Assembly: GCA_030847615.1 (NCBI GenBank)
Contig: JAUMIR010000001.1
Location: forward strand, 368,210,687 to 368,274,686
Length of the DNA stretch: 64,000 nucleotides
From: Gambelia wislizenii
Taxonomy: Eukaryota; Chordata; Lepidosauria; Squamata; Crotaphytidae
Direction: 5' to 3'
Positions 10,447 to 20,379 of the stretch are shown one piece after another (position 1 is the first letter of the stretch; every line of letters begins with the position of its first letter). The position numbers and the translations under genes are program-made. The notes beneath the pieces are model-generated. The model had not been told where the DNA came from and ran no database searches. It saw only the letters and a program-made list of their open reading frames with translations.

Positions 10447-10755
10447 AGGGCCACAGACCATGAACTCTGGATATCTTACCAGTTCCAGTTTCCTGTTCTT
10501 CTTTTCGATGAACAAGAAAAGCCCCTTATTTCTTTCAAAAGAATACATAGCATTCGTGACATGCTAAGAAGAAGTGATTTCAGAACACACCAACACACCC
10601 ATTCCAACATTCTACCATCAGGAACAGCCCCCTAGAGGCTATCACCCATATGGATGTTGTGCTTACTGCAAGTACACTTTCAAGATAACTGAGTTTGTGG
10701 ATCATAATGAAAAAGCGTACATCCTAAAACAATTTTCAATTTGTAGTACTCCATA

Positions 10756-10970
10756 TGTGACCTGGAGACCAGGTTTCACCTTCCTGCTTGGCCACAGAAA
10801 CCCACTGGGTGACCTTGGGCAAGTCACACTTTCTCAGCCTCAGAGGACGACAAAGGCAAACCCCTCTAAACTAATCTTGCCAAGAAAATCCTGTGATTGG
10901 TTCGCCTTAGGATCGCAATAAGTTGGAAATTATTTGAAGGCACACAACAACAGCAGCAGCAACAATATCA
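10756..10970 (+). mobile_element. Sauria-type SINE, 5'-truncated
   Basis: Lacks the tRNA head; starts around GACCTGGAGACCAGG and continues with CACTGGGTGACCTTGGGCAA, AATCTTGCCAAGAAAATCC and the BovB-like tail TTTGAAGGCACACAACAACA with a (CAR)n end. Confidence 0.88.
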
Positions 10971-11276
10971 ACTGGTCACAGAGTTGAATGTTTTGTTTAA
11001 TAACTGCTCTAATATGGAGTTCTGTCCAAAGGAGTACAAGTTGAGGAAATTCATTCCACAGGTATATTAATGAGCCATGTTTTCCACAGCTTCTCCAACA
11101 TAGTGGTGTTATTGTGGGATGAATCTTGTGGAGTTTGGCTGGGGTCCAGTGCCATCTACAGATGGTTTTTAAGGCTGCTTCTTTAAAGTGTGAGGTGATT
11201 GACTTAAATGGGAAGTATGTCCATATCGTATTCCACTGTGTTACTTTTTAAAGAGCAAATTTTCAGGCCAGTCTTA

Positions 11277-11607
11277 GGACATTTTCAGATGGCCCTTACC
11301 GCGCAAGCAGCCTCTGGAGCAGTAACGAGGCTGCTGCGCAGCAGGGGGTCCTTTTTGGATGCCACTGTCCCTCTTTCGTGACCATTTGTGGCATGTACGT
11401 GAAGCTTTGGAAGCGGCCGCGTCATATTTCAATCATGGGCAACTTCCATGATTGAAATATGACACAGCCGCTTCCAAAGCTTCACATACATGCCACGAAT
11501 GGTCACGGAAGAGGGGCAGCGGCATCCGAAAAGGACCCCCTGCCACGCAGCAGCCTCGTTACTGCTCCGTAGGCTGCTTGCGTGGTAAGGGCCGTCTGAA
11601 AATGTCC
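11277..11607. mobile_element. Long-hairpin MITE, copy 2
   Basis: GGACATTTTCAGATGGCCC at the left and GGGCCGTCTGAAAATGTCC at the right, with exact TTA duplications at 11274-11276 and 11608-11610. The 331 bp form a near-continuous hairpin; the arms meet around GGGCAACTTCC at about 11440-11450. Homologous to the copies at 10027 and 44595 (TCATATTTCAATCATGG core, CTGCGCAGCAGGG block). Non-coding. Confidence 0.85.
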
Positions 11608-11610
11608 TTA

Positions 11611-12310
11611 GTCCCATAGCTAGAGTACATTTGTGGTGCAGTTATATATGGCTGGGGCAAGGCCTCTTTTTTTTTTTCTTTTTGTATGCTCCTTCCCATA
11701 TCTAATAATATTTCAAAGCAGTTTTTATATGAATGGGCTGAATATATTGAAAGGAACAGTGTCCATCACTTTTTGATCCTGAGATTTATGAAAGGGTGAA
11801 TGGTTAGAAGAGGAGGGATTATTTTTAGTCTCTCTGCTGTCCATGTTTTATTCAATATCCTCCTTCCAGGTCATCCATTTTGCCACTTCTGCTGAAGGGA
11901 AGGTAGTTTTGGAAAATGAAGCCTGCAGTTGCTAAGCAACCAAATCTTTTCATTCTCCATTTTTTTTCCTGAGGAAGATGAAACATGTTGCACATGCAGG
12001 GTGGAGTACCCTCATTTTTCATTTCAGAGTTCCTAAATGTTTGAAGAGTGGACCTGTAAGCAGCAAGTTTGTTCTTTTAGACCTGGATGAAAGAGAACAA
12101 AGATGAAGCAATTCAATATTATTCTGTTATATTCTTAAGCAACCTTCAAGAGGAGATCTAATTTACTTTTTAACATTTTTAACAAGGGCTATTATAATCC
12201 ATGTTTAGGTTCCTGAGCAGGATAATGTAAGGTCCTGGTGCCTAAAATGTTAACAACAACAACAACAACGAGTAGTAGAAGTAGTAGTAGTAACTACATT
12301 GACCACCTTT
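11611..12310. other. Non-genic DNA, no gene seen
   Basis: About 700 bp without a recognised gene. Contains a T-run near 11668-11681 and a short (AAC)n/(AGT)n patch at about 12253-12290. Confidence 0.55.
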
Positions 12311-12343
12311 TTCCATTGATGTAGACTTGAGTTGATTGACTCA

Positions 12344-12925
12344 GGACTTTATCAGACGAGCCCCTTTAAGCATTCTTTTGCTGGCATAAAAAAATCCATT
12401 TTTATGCCAGCAAAAGAATGCTCCCCACCACACTTACCTCTTTTCCCAGCAAAGATTTCCCTGGCAATGAAAGAGGAAGTGAATGGAGCTCCGTTCACTT
12501 CCCCATTCAAAATCCCGTGGACTTGTGTGAGAAGATGCTCACGTGGGAAATTAAAAACAAGCAAACAAAAAGAACACAGAAAAAGTTAAACAAAGCACAG
12601 GAACACACTTTAAAAGTCCCAGGTAACCCAGGGAGAGTCATAAAAAGTATGTCACTTACCTGGATGTTGCAATCTCAACCGGAAGTGTTCACACCATTGA
12701 TGGAGTAAGTACAAGGGAAAAAAAAATAACAACGAGGTTTCACATACCGGCAATGCTGGCACAAAAGCACTATGGGAGCTCTATTGACGGCTTCAGCCAT
12801 CAATTAAAAAGTACAGGTTTTGGCGGGGACATATACACGAAAGGGCAATGTCATTTGGTGCACATGCCCTTTGGCATTTATGTGGTGTTGTTATGATGCC
12901 ATATTTTGTGCATCTGATAAAGTCC
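12344..12925 (-). mobile_element. 3-bp-TSD MITE, GGACTTTATCAGAC type, copy b
   Basis: The most complete uninterrupted copy: GGACTTTATCAGACGAGCC at the left and CATCTGATAAAGTCC at the right, 582 bp. A subterminal hairpin lies at the left (TTTTGCTGGCATAAAAA with its complement TTTATGCCAGCAAAAG). On the minus strand it carries two AGGTAAGTG splice-donor-like strings (complement at 12431-12439 and 12653-12661) and, on the plus strand, ACCGGAAGTG at 12678-12687. No exact 3-bp duplication (TCA and AAA). Non-coding. Confidence 0.75.
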
Positions 12926-13209
12926 AAAGACTCAAGTCAGACTCAAGTCACTTAAGTGACTCAATTTGGACTTGACTCGACAATAAATGATACACTGACT
13001 CAACTTGACTTATGACTTGAATATTTTTAGCCACTGATTTGCTGGCCTTAGTTCAGTAACTTAACACATTCATCCAGAAATGTTACAGAATGGAAAATAG
13101 TTTTTCTCCTTTGAACAATGCTTCTGTAATCTCACTGCTTTTTGCCTACCACTCACACAGTGGAATTGGTTACAGCAAACATGTTAGGCAACAGGCTTGA
13201 GGCAGAAGA

Positions 13210-13443
13210 ATCCTTCTAAATGTGAAGTTGAAGGCTTTCACGGCCGGCATCCATAGATTTTCCTTGGGTTTTTTCCAGGCTGTGAGGCTGTGTTCTGGAA
13301 TAGTTTCTTTCTGATGTTTCACCTGCATCTGTGGTTGGCATCTCTGAAGATGCCAGCCACAGATGCAGGCGAAATGTCAGAAAGAAATTATTCCAGAACA
13401 CGGCCTCACAGACCGGAAAAAACCCAAGGAAGATCCTTCTAAA
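13210..13443. mobile_element. Coding-free PLE palindrome with 11-bp duplication
   Basis: A 212-bp palindrome (13221-13432) made of two inverted copies of the outer PLE terminus. The left arm has GAAGGCTTTCACGGCCGGCA and GTTCTGGAATAGTTTC; the right arm has the complement, GATGCCAGCCACAGATGCAG and TTATTCCAGAACACGGCC. It is bounded by the exact repeat ATCCTTCTAAA at 13210-13220 and 13433-13443. The PLE at 1127 has the same terminus with coding DNA between; here there is none. Confidence 0.85.
13341..13381 (+). ncRNA. Hammerhead-ribozyme-like core, best copy
   Basis: CTGAAGA at 13344-13350, one extra T, stem II GCCAGC (13352-13357) with GCAGGC (13365-13370; five of six pairs), then GAAA at 13371-13374 and TGTC at 13375-13378, where cleavage would follow C13378. 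Stem I is TCT (13341-13343) with AGA (13379-13381). Stem III is minimal, which in such ribozymes usually requires a dimer. The extra T after the CUGANGA core departs from the textbook form. It lies across the centre of the palindrome. Confidence 0.55.
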
Positions 13444-14004
13444 GCTTTTCAAAAGCTATAGAAGGCTCTTCCCATGTGCAGTGGGGACAGGCTGCTGAGC
13501 AGACCTCAACCCCTGCCTCAAGCCCATTGCCTAACATGTTTGCTGATAATGTATTCTTTTTAACCTATCTTTGTGCACGTCTTCTTGATTTTCTAGTTAC
13601 TGAAATGCCACCCCACCCCACCCTTCCTTTTTTCCTGTTAAAGTTGGTTCCCAGACTTGAGACTTGACTTGAGACTCAACTTGGAAGTATCTTACAAGAA
13701 CTTGACACTTGTAAAAGACTCGAATACATCACTGCCTTTTCCTGTCAGTGCAATTTCAGTTCACATGTGATTCACTAGCAGTATTGCTTGACTGATATTT
13801 TAAACACAGTCTAAGCAATATTCTTTGCCTTTTGGCAGTCTTCTACACTGGAAATGTTATAATCACAAGCCATAAGAAGGATAACATTTTAAGAAAGTGA
13901 TTCACCCCACCCCTGAAGTTGGATTTATTTTAGTGTAGAAAGAAAAGAGGATGGCATGTGTTAGGTTTATGGTTGAAAGGAGATAGATAAATGGATTTAA
14001 ATTA

Positions 14005-14212
14005 CAGTGTGCTAGCCATCTGCTGATTGGAGTGTCCATGGAGTGGATCGCCACTCCTTATATTATTCAATGGAATCATGTGCATGCGGCTGCATCAGTG
14101 TGTGGCTGCATGCACACACTGGCATTGGTTAATATGAGGCTTGAGCATCTGAATTTTTTCCTATCTGTGGAGGACCTGGAACCAAACCCCCACAAATGGG
14201 AAGGGCCAACTG
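14005..14212. mobile_element. pogo/Tigger-like MITE
   Basis: The right end is AAGGGCCAACTG followed by TA (14213-14214); the left end CAGTGTGC is preceded by TA (14003-14004). The right end matches the family terminus CAGTTGGCCC, while the left is decayed. About 208 bp, non-coding. Confidence 0.5.
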
Positions 14213-15720
14213 TAGATGTAATTTAATGTGTGTCAGATGGTTTCACACTGTGAATTTGGTGATTTGGGCTATTTCCCCCCCCCCCCATCTCTTCTACTTA
14301 ATACTGACTCCATTTTGGCAAATAGTTGTTTTTCTGAAACAGCTTTTATTTTTTAAATACTCATTAATGATTCAAAGAAACAAGTGCTGTATGTAGTTCA
14401 GCAATTTGAAAGCCATCTTCTTATTCCTCAATGATTGGTCAGAATAATAATTTTTGTCCACTCCTCTCTTCTTTTTATCATTTTTTCCCCATGTACATAA
14501 AAACTACACTAAACCCAGAGTATTACTGCTGTGTTCCATTTCTTCCTCTGAGACCAACAAGATACTACTTCAAAACAAATTATTAGTGTTATATATACAC
14601 TTAGTTTAATGTTTCTGCAAGACTACATTAATTTAGCATGATATATTTTTCAGTCTCCCCATCTGTTCTTCTGCTCATTACATCCACATTTTGCATTTTC
14701 ATTCTAGTATAACCAGGCATATATGTGCTTGGGAAACTTAGGGCTCAGCTAGACGGGAGAATTAATTGCGAAAAATAGTGTGTCACCTCACTATCTCAGC
14801 AGTGTTCATTTGTCCCCATGAATCACTCACAAGATCACTGGCATGGAAAGCCATCTGAGTTTGCAGTTCACGAGGAGCAGGCCTGTGAGAAAAGATGGTG
14901 TCCGTGAGTGAATTACCTGTCTTATTATCTCCTGAAAAGGTCCCTCCATCCCTCCCTTCTTGCCATTAAATGTCAGATGTGGAAGAGCGATCTTCTGCTT
15001 ACAAACATTTTTTTTGCTCTGCTGCTTGAAAATAGCACTCGATTGTATACTTGATTGTTTCCCCAAAAACAACAATGGTGGCTCCGTCCGCTTCATTACC
15101 AGCAAACCCGCCCCTGCGCACATCCCACCAATCACGTTTTGATTTCCTGGATGTACCCCAATTTGAACTGGTTGTTCAGATGGCCTGTTATGTGCATTTT
15201 CATTTACCTTAAAAAAAGATTGAGAGAAATAGTGAAAGCTGTTATTGCAACTACTTGGAGTTTTCAGCCCCCTTCCTTCCCAATATGGCAAGTCCCGGCA
15301 GCAGCTCATCTGGACAAAAGGTATTTTGCCCGCATTCTTTGAGGGTTTTTTTCCATCATCTAAACAACCCCCTAGGCTCAGATATACTGTGTGCACTGTG
15401 TCTCTCCACCTAAGATACCTCACACTGAGTTAGTGAGAACAAAATGAGATCATCTTGCACATGAAACCCTGAACTCCTTGAAAGATGAGTGAGGCAGAAA
15501 TCTGAAAGAGAAAATAATTCGGGAGTGAACTGAGATAATGGCTTCCTTCCATAAAGATTATCCTCTGTGTGAAGGGAAAGATATTATGTTTAGAAAAGCC
15601 AGAGTTTATTAGTTTTGTGTAACAGAGATCAGTAGAATAGGGGCTTGACCTCTGACAACTCCTGATCGTTGACCTTTGCTGGAAAACCCACATGATTTTT
15701 TCCCTTGTATTACATAACAT
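14213..15720. other. Non-genic DNA with long but unsupported frames
   Basis: No recognised gene. Minus-strand frames of 198 codons (15423-14827) and 136 codons (15840-15430) have no domain, low-complexity or codon pattern that I recognise, and no splice context. A possible Harbinger-type end starts at 14741. Confidence 0.5.
14741..15433. mobile_element. Possible Harbinger-type element, left end only clear
   Basis: TTA followed by GGGCTCAGCTAGACGG at 14738-14756 matches the terminus of the TTA-flanked element at 57343 (GGGCCCATTTACACGG on the left, GGGCTCAGTTACACAGC read from its right end). A degraded right end may lie near 15425-15433 (CACTGAGTTA), but I cannot prove it. Confidence 0.3.
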
Positions 15721-15721
15721 A

Positions 15722-17229
15722 CTAGCTGGACCCAGTGTACTATACGCTGTTAAAAATTTTCCCCCCAAATGCCCGGTAGACCTCATGACAACCCTGTAAG
15801 GTAGGCTTGTGGTAGGCTCCCCCTTCTCAGTGTTCCACACTTTCCCCAGAATTGCTGAGGGTGAGTCACTCTGTTGCTCTGCTGCTGCTACCGCCAGTTG
15901 ACTGCCTGGGTGCTATCGCAGTGGCAGCCGTGCTATCCTGCCACTGCTGCCACCAGTTGACTGCCTGGGTCCTGTCACAGCTCATGACTGGTGACTGGTG
16001 AGAACAGGGAGCGGCCCTTATGAGTGGATTGTGAGGTGGAGAGGAAATTTGCTTGTGGGTGGTGATTTGCATGTGGGTGCCGTCTGAGGGCTCACACTAA
16101 GACTCTAAACTATCTAGTCCGTGAGCTGCTCTTCGCCGATGATGCTGCCCTTGTTGCCCACACAGAAGCAGCTCTGCAGCGCCTAACGTCCTGCTTTGCA
16201 ACAGCTGCAGAGCTGTTTGGGCTAGAAGTCAACCTGAAGAAAACAGAAGTTCTTTACCAGCCTGCACCACAGGACGAACACCACCATCCCCACATTGCCG
16301 TCGGCAAATCAGTGCTCAAGTCCGTTCAGCAGTTCACCTACCTGGGAAGCATCATCTCCTCAGATGCCAAGATTGACAAAGAGATCGATCACAGATTAGC
16401 AAAGGCATATAGTGCATTTGGAAGACTTCACAAAAGAGTCTGGAGCAATAAACACCTGAGGCAAAGCACAAAAATTAGTGTGTATAGAGCCATCGTACTG
16501 TCTATCCTCCTTTATGGATCTGAAACATGGGTTACCTATCGCCACCACCTACGACTCCTCGAGCGCTTTCATCAGCGCTGTCTACGCACAATCCTAAATA
16601 TACACTGGACTGACTATGTGACGAATGTTGCTGTCCTTGAACAAGCAGGGATCACCAGCATTGAGGCCATGATATTGAGAACACAGCTGCGCTGGGCAGG
16701 GCACGTTTCTAGGATGGAGGACCATCGCCTCCCAAAAATACTACTCTACGGTGAACTCGCCACGGGTCAGCGTGGGAGGGGCGCTCCAAAAAAGCGATAC
16801 AAGGACTCCCTGAAACAACATCTCAGGCTTGGCCAGATTGATCACCAACGGTGGTCCGCCCTGGCCTCACATCGGGAGGCATGGAGACGCACTATCCACA
16901 ATGCTGCAGCCTTATTTGAGAACTCACGACGAACAAGTCTTGAAGAGAAACGACAACGCAGAAAGAATCACAACCCAAAAACATCACCCAAGGAGACCTT
17001 CTGCTGCACTTTTTGCAACCGGACTTGTTTATCTCGGATTGGCCTTTTTAGTCATCAGCGCGCTTGCAGAAGGCGCGGGATGAGTCCTTCCTGAATCTTC
17101 GTTTGCGAAGAAAAGCCAGAGGTGATTGGCTAAGGGAGTGACAGGAGCAGCCAATCAGCACACTGAAAGAGGCAACATACCTACATACCTAAGGCCGTTG
17201 TGCATAGCAAAGAATTATATATATATAGA
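15722..17229 (-). mobile_element. Helitron-like unit carrying a LINE fragment
   Basis: Read on the minus strand it starts TCTATATATATATAATTC and ends CACTGGGTCCAGCTAG followed by T, which is a Helitron-like 5' TC and 3' CTAG with a small CTGG..CCAG stem. Outer blocks match the unit at 9330-9666 in order: GGTATGT, CAGTGTGCTGATTGGC, CCAATCACC, CCACCTCACAATCCACTC. The centre (about 16064-17125) is a plus-strand LINE reverse-transcriptase piece. GGTGATT occurs at both edges of that piece, as expected if the LINE inserted into the older Helitron. Confidence 0.5.
16064..17125 (+). pseudogene. Non-LTR retrotransposon RT C-terminus
   Basis: One uninterrupted frame from about 16081 to the stop at 17092-17094. 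It begins RLRAHTKTLNYLVRELLFAD, has the catalytic FADD at about 16132-16143, continues with FTYLGSIISSDAKIDKEIDH and GHVSRMEDHRLPK, and ends in a zinc-finger-like CTFCNRTCLSRIGLFSHQRA. The 3' tail is TTTGCGAAGAAAAGCCAGAG. The polypeptide is the RT palm to C-terminal part of a LINE; the upstream endonuclease and RT motifs are missing. Clade is uncertain (RTE- or ingi/Vingi-like by the C-terminal finger). The frame is unusually intact for this window, suggesting a relatively recent insertion. Confidence 0.8.
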
Positions 17230-20200
17230 TTTTCATCTTCATTGACACATCTCACAGCTATTTTTTAATAGACGGATAATTTTATTTTAGAATGGGGGGA
17301 GAGACATGGGGCTACAACTTCTGTTATCCCTTTCCACTGACATTCCTTGCTGGAGCTGATGGGGACTGCAGTAAAACAATATCTGGAATGCCAGACACTC
17401 CCCACTTGTGTTAGAATCTGACCTTTTTTCAGCCCTTTTGAATAGAAACATACACATTTGTGTTATAGCCAGTGAGCAAAGAGATGTTAAGGACATTGTG
17501 GATCATATAAAATAAGACTGGATTTCATTATGGTGTACTGTCCTTATTTCATCTGGGAACTGCAAAGTAAGTGGCATACAGTAATATCTGTAACTGTCTG
17601 TTCTGTTCATTTGTCCTCTTGTGGTGGAACTGAAAAAAAAAATGACACTTTCCTTGTTCTTCAAAGTGCTTCAGGGATACTTACCTTGATTGGAAATGTT
17701 TTGTCCCCTCTCCAACTCTTTCTAGTGAATGTTGCCATTTAGTAACATCACTCGGTGTTATTACATGATGGGAAGCAGTATACCAGAATTATAATTTTCA
17801 AGGAATTAAATGGCTGTTTTGTCCCCATTTCAGAATAAGAATACTGTCAGTGCTAATGTTCCCTCCTCTTTTGAGGGGTTGCTAATGCATTTTTCTTAGT
17901 ACTAATTATGATTTTACCTTGTCCTCTGCCTCCTCCCTGCACATGTAACCATACCATTGAATGCTTGAAGGAAAAGAATTTGCATTTCCTTTGCATTTCC
18001 TCAGAGGCTGTTGAACAGATGTACAATATTTTCCTTCAAGTGAAACAGGCATCCTCCTTCTGGTTTCTGTGGAGAAGCAGAACACAGAAGACACCTGTGT
18101 TATCCATCCACTTCATCCTGGCCTCAGATTTAACGATCCTGTTGCATTTCTCTACATTTTTTGCTGAGGGGTTTTTTTTTTTAACATTTTGCTTGAGTGG
18201 ATATGCCTGGCATTTTACCATACTCTATATTAGTGATTGAAGCTGGCATTTTATGTCAAGGTGTTACACCTTTTATAAAATCTTTGTTTATATGTTCTTA
18301 AGACTTTATGGATGCATGATTGATGGGCTTCACCTTTGCAAAAAAAGGAGAATGGAAAGAAAATATAAAACAAGAGCAGAAGAATATTTTTATTTGATCC
18401 ATGGATCTGAGCTCCTCACTAATCAAAAGAAGAAACTAATTAGTTGGATGCTACTTTTTCTTGAACCAACATCCTACTCACTCACCCCTTTCTTCTGCAG
18501 TCCCTGAAATCTGATCCTGTCTTTTCTAACACATGGCTTGAACTATTTTCTTCTTATGATTTAATATTATTTCTGCTTAACATTTACCACCCATTTCTCC
18601 ATCCTCTATAAATAAAAGAGCATTTTAATGACTACTAATTTGCTTAACGTATTTTCTTCAGAACAACAATTCCAAGATTTTTATGCTTTTTACATTCGAG
18701 TTGAATTTATCCTGCTTTCATCTCTTTTGCTAGATGATGTTAGACAAAAAGTATACTATCTGGGAATTATGCCCAAGTCTCTCTCTCTTTCTCTTTAATC
18801 CTTCACTTATCCCCTAATCTAAAACCTTGCCAAGGAGATTTATCCTCTTTTCAGCAACATATAACTTGGCTTGTAGAGATGGGGAAACTACTTATGTCTC
18901 AAGACTTTATTATTTGTTCTAATTATCTACAGTTTTTTAAATTTTGCAAACAGAGGGACAGTTGAGCATCTTCCATCCTGGAGGATTTAGGTCTAACTCC
19001 AATTGCCAGTTCCAACTAGAGTAACCCCATTGATTCAATGGGATTTACATACATATTGAATTAGCATCCAGCAGTTGATTCAGTGGGTCTACCCTAGTTA
19101 GCACTACCAATGTGATTCAGGTCCTAGACCTTGGAAATTATTTTAAAAGCAATTAGGTCCAGTTCTAAAGCTTCTCCAAAGCATTTATTAGTCAATTACA
19201 GTGAAGTGAGTAGCTGGGCAAGCCTGGGAAGAGCCAACCATATCTTTTGGAATGCTGTGAGAGAAGGCCTATGGAGGAAAGTATATGAGGTGTTGTCTAT
19301 ACGGTCAAAAAGATACGAACAAAATGCAAGTGTACTGTGATCCGTTCAAAATAGAGGCGTGTCTGTTAAACAGTCAGATAGGGCCAGTTGGATAATAGAG
19401 ACAGACAGGGGCAGATAGGAATGGATTAAATCTTGAAAAGATCAGTTGGATAAGGGCCAGATAGAAAGAAGAGAATAGAGGAGATCTGAATCAGGATTTT
19501 GGGAGCTGAGAATGTGGAGAGAGTTCAGGGAGAAGAATTATTTGTTTGAAACGGAGGTGTTACTGTGTACTGTGTGTGGAACCAGCATAACACTAGATGT
19601 TTATTCTATTACAATAGACTTTTACTGTTTTTATTTTCTACATCTCTGATTGGATGTTTTAATTTAATAATTAATAAGAACACCAGTCATGCTTTACTGT
19701 ACTGAACCCACTGATCAACACAGACTTGTCGCGTATAGTGGTCACCTTGAGGCCTGAGAATCAGATCCAGGGAGGGAACTTAAGGGTAAATGTACAAGGT
19801 GAGTGATAGGAAGACAAGGGCTGGAACTGTGGAGTCAACCTGGATAGGAGTTGCATCACCGTTACTATCTCTTTTTTTTTAAAACCCACTCTATACTTTC
19901 TCAGTGTTCAAAGTTAACAAAAATAGCTACTGTTAGTTACTTAAAAACAACCAGAATCACCCAAGTAGTGAAAACACACTGTTATGAGTTATGCTTGATA
20001 AATATTAATTGCAAATGGACTTTGATGCTTGATGCAGGAAGCTGTCTCTTGCCAGGATCTGCATACATTGTAAAGAGGCATATTGGAAAGGTAGGGCTGC
20101 AAAAGACTGGATCCCTTCCATCTTGGAGAAGTCAGACCTCATTTTAAGTACAAACTGGAATTTTCCTCCCTCCTGCTGATGAGGGAATGGTCTCATTATG

Positions 20201-20379
20201 AGCAATCAGTACTTATCTGTCTTGTTTACCTCCACTGAATGGAGACCCTGCCAAACTGACTCAGATTGGCAATCCCCCCTGCCATTGTAAGGTGTTGTGC
20301 AGTTTCCAGAGATGTTGGCCAATCCTATTTGTTACAAAGGAAGGCAGGATAGATGTCTGAAAGCTATTGCACCTTCAGT
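17230..20379. other. Non-genic DNA, no gene seen
   Basis: About 3.1 kb without a recognised gene. At about 19286-19320 GAGGTGTTGTCTATACGGTC resembles the terminus of the element at 45602-46205. Around 19010-19110 short phrases such as CCATTGATTCAATGGGATT recur loosely at 8370, 28270 and 52110, suggesting a faint old repeat. Other frames are unsupported. Confidence 0.5.

Larger units (their letters stand above)
12320..13735. repeat. ACTTGAGTC-rich repeat, broken by two insertions
   Basis: Clusters of ACTTGAGTC, GACTCAAGTC and close variants occur at about 12325-12343, 12926-13020 and 13655-13730, on both sides of the insertions at 12344-12925 and 13221-13432. They look like pieces of one older repeat rich in this motif in both orientations. 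I do not recognise the family. Confidence 0.45.

Noticed and set aside
14827..15840. Minus-strand open frames of 198 and 136 codons as a host gene
   Set aside because: No domain, signal or repeated codon pattern; no supporting splice sites or neighbouring exons. The length is unusual but not impossible by chance, and part of the region may be a Harbinger-type MITE.
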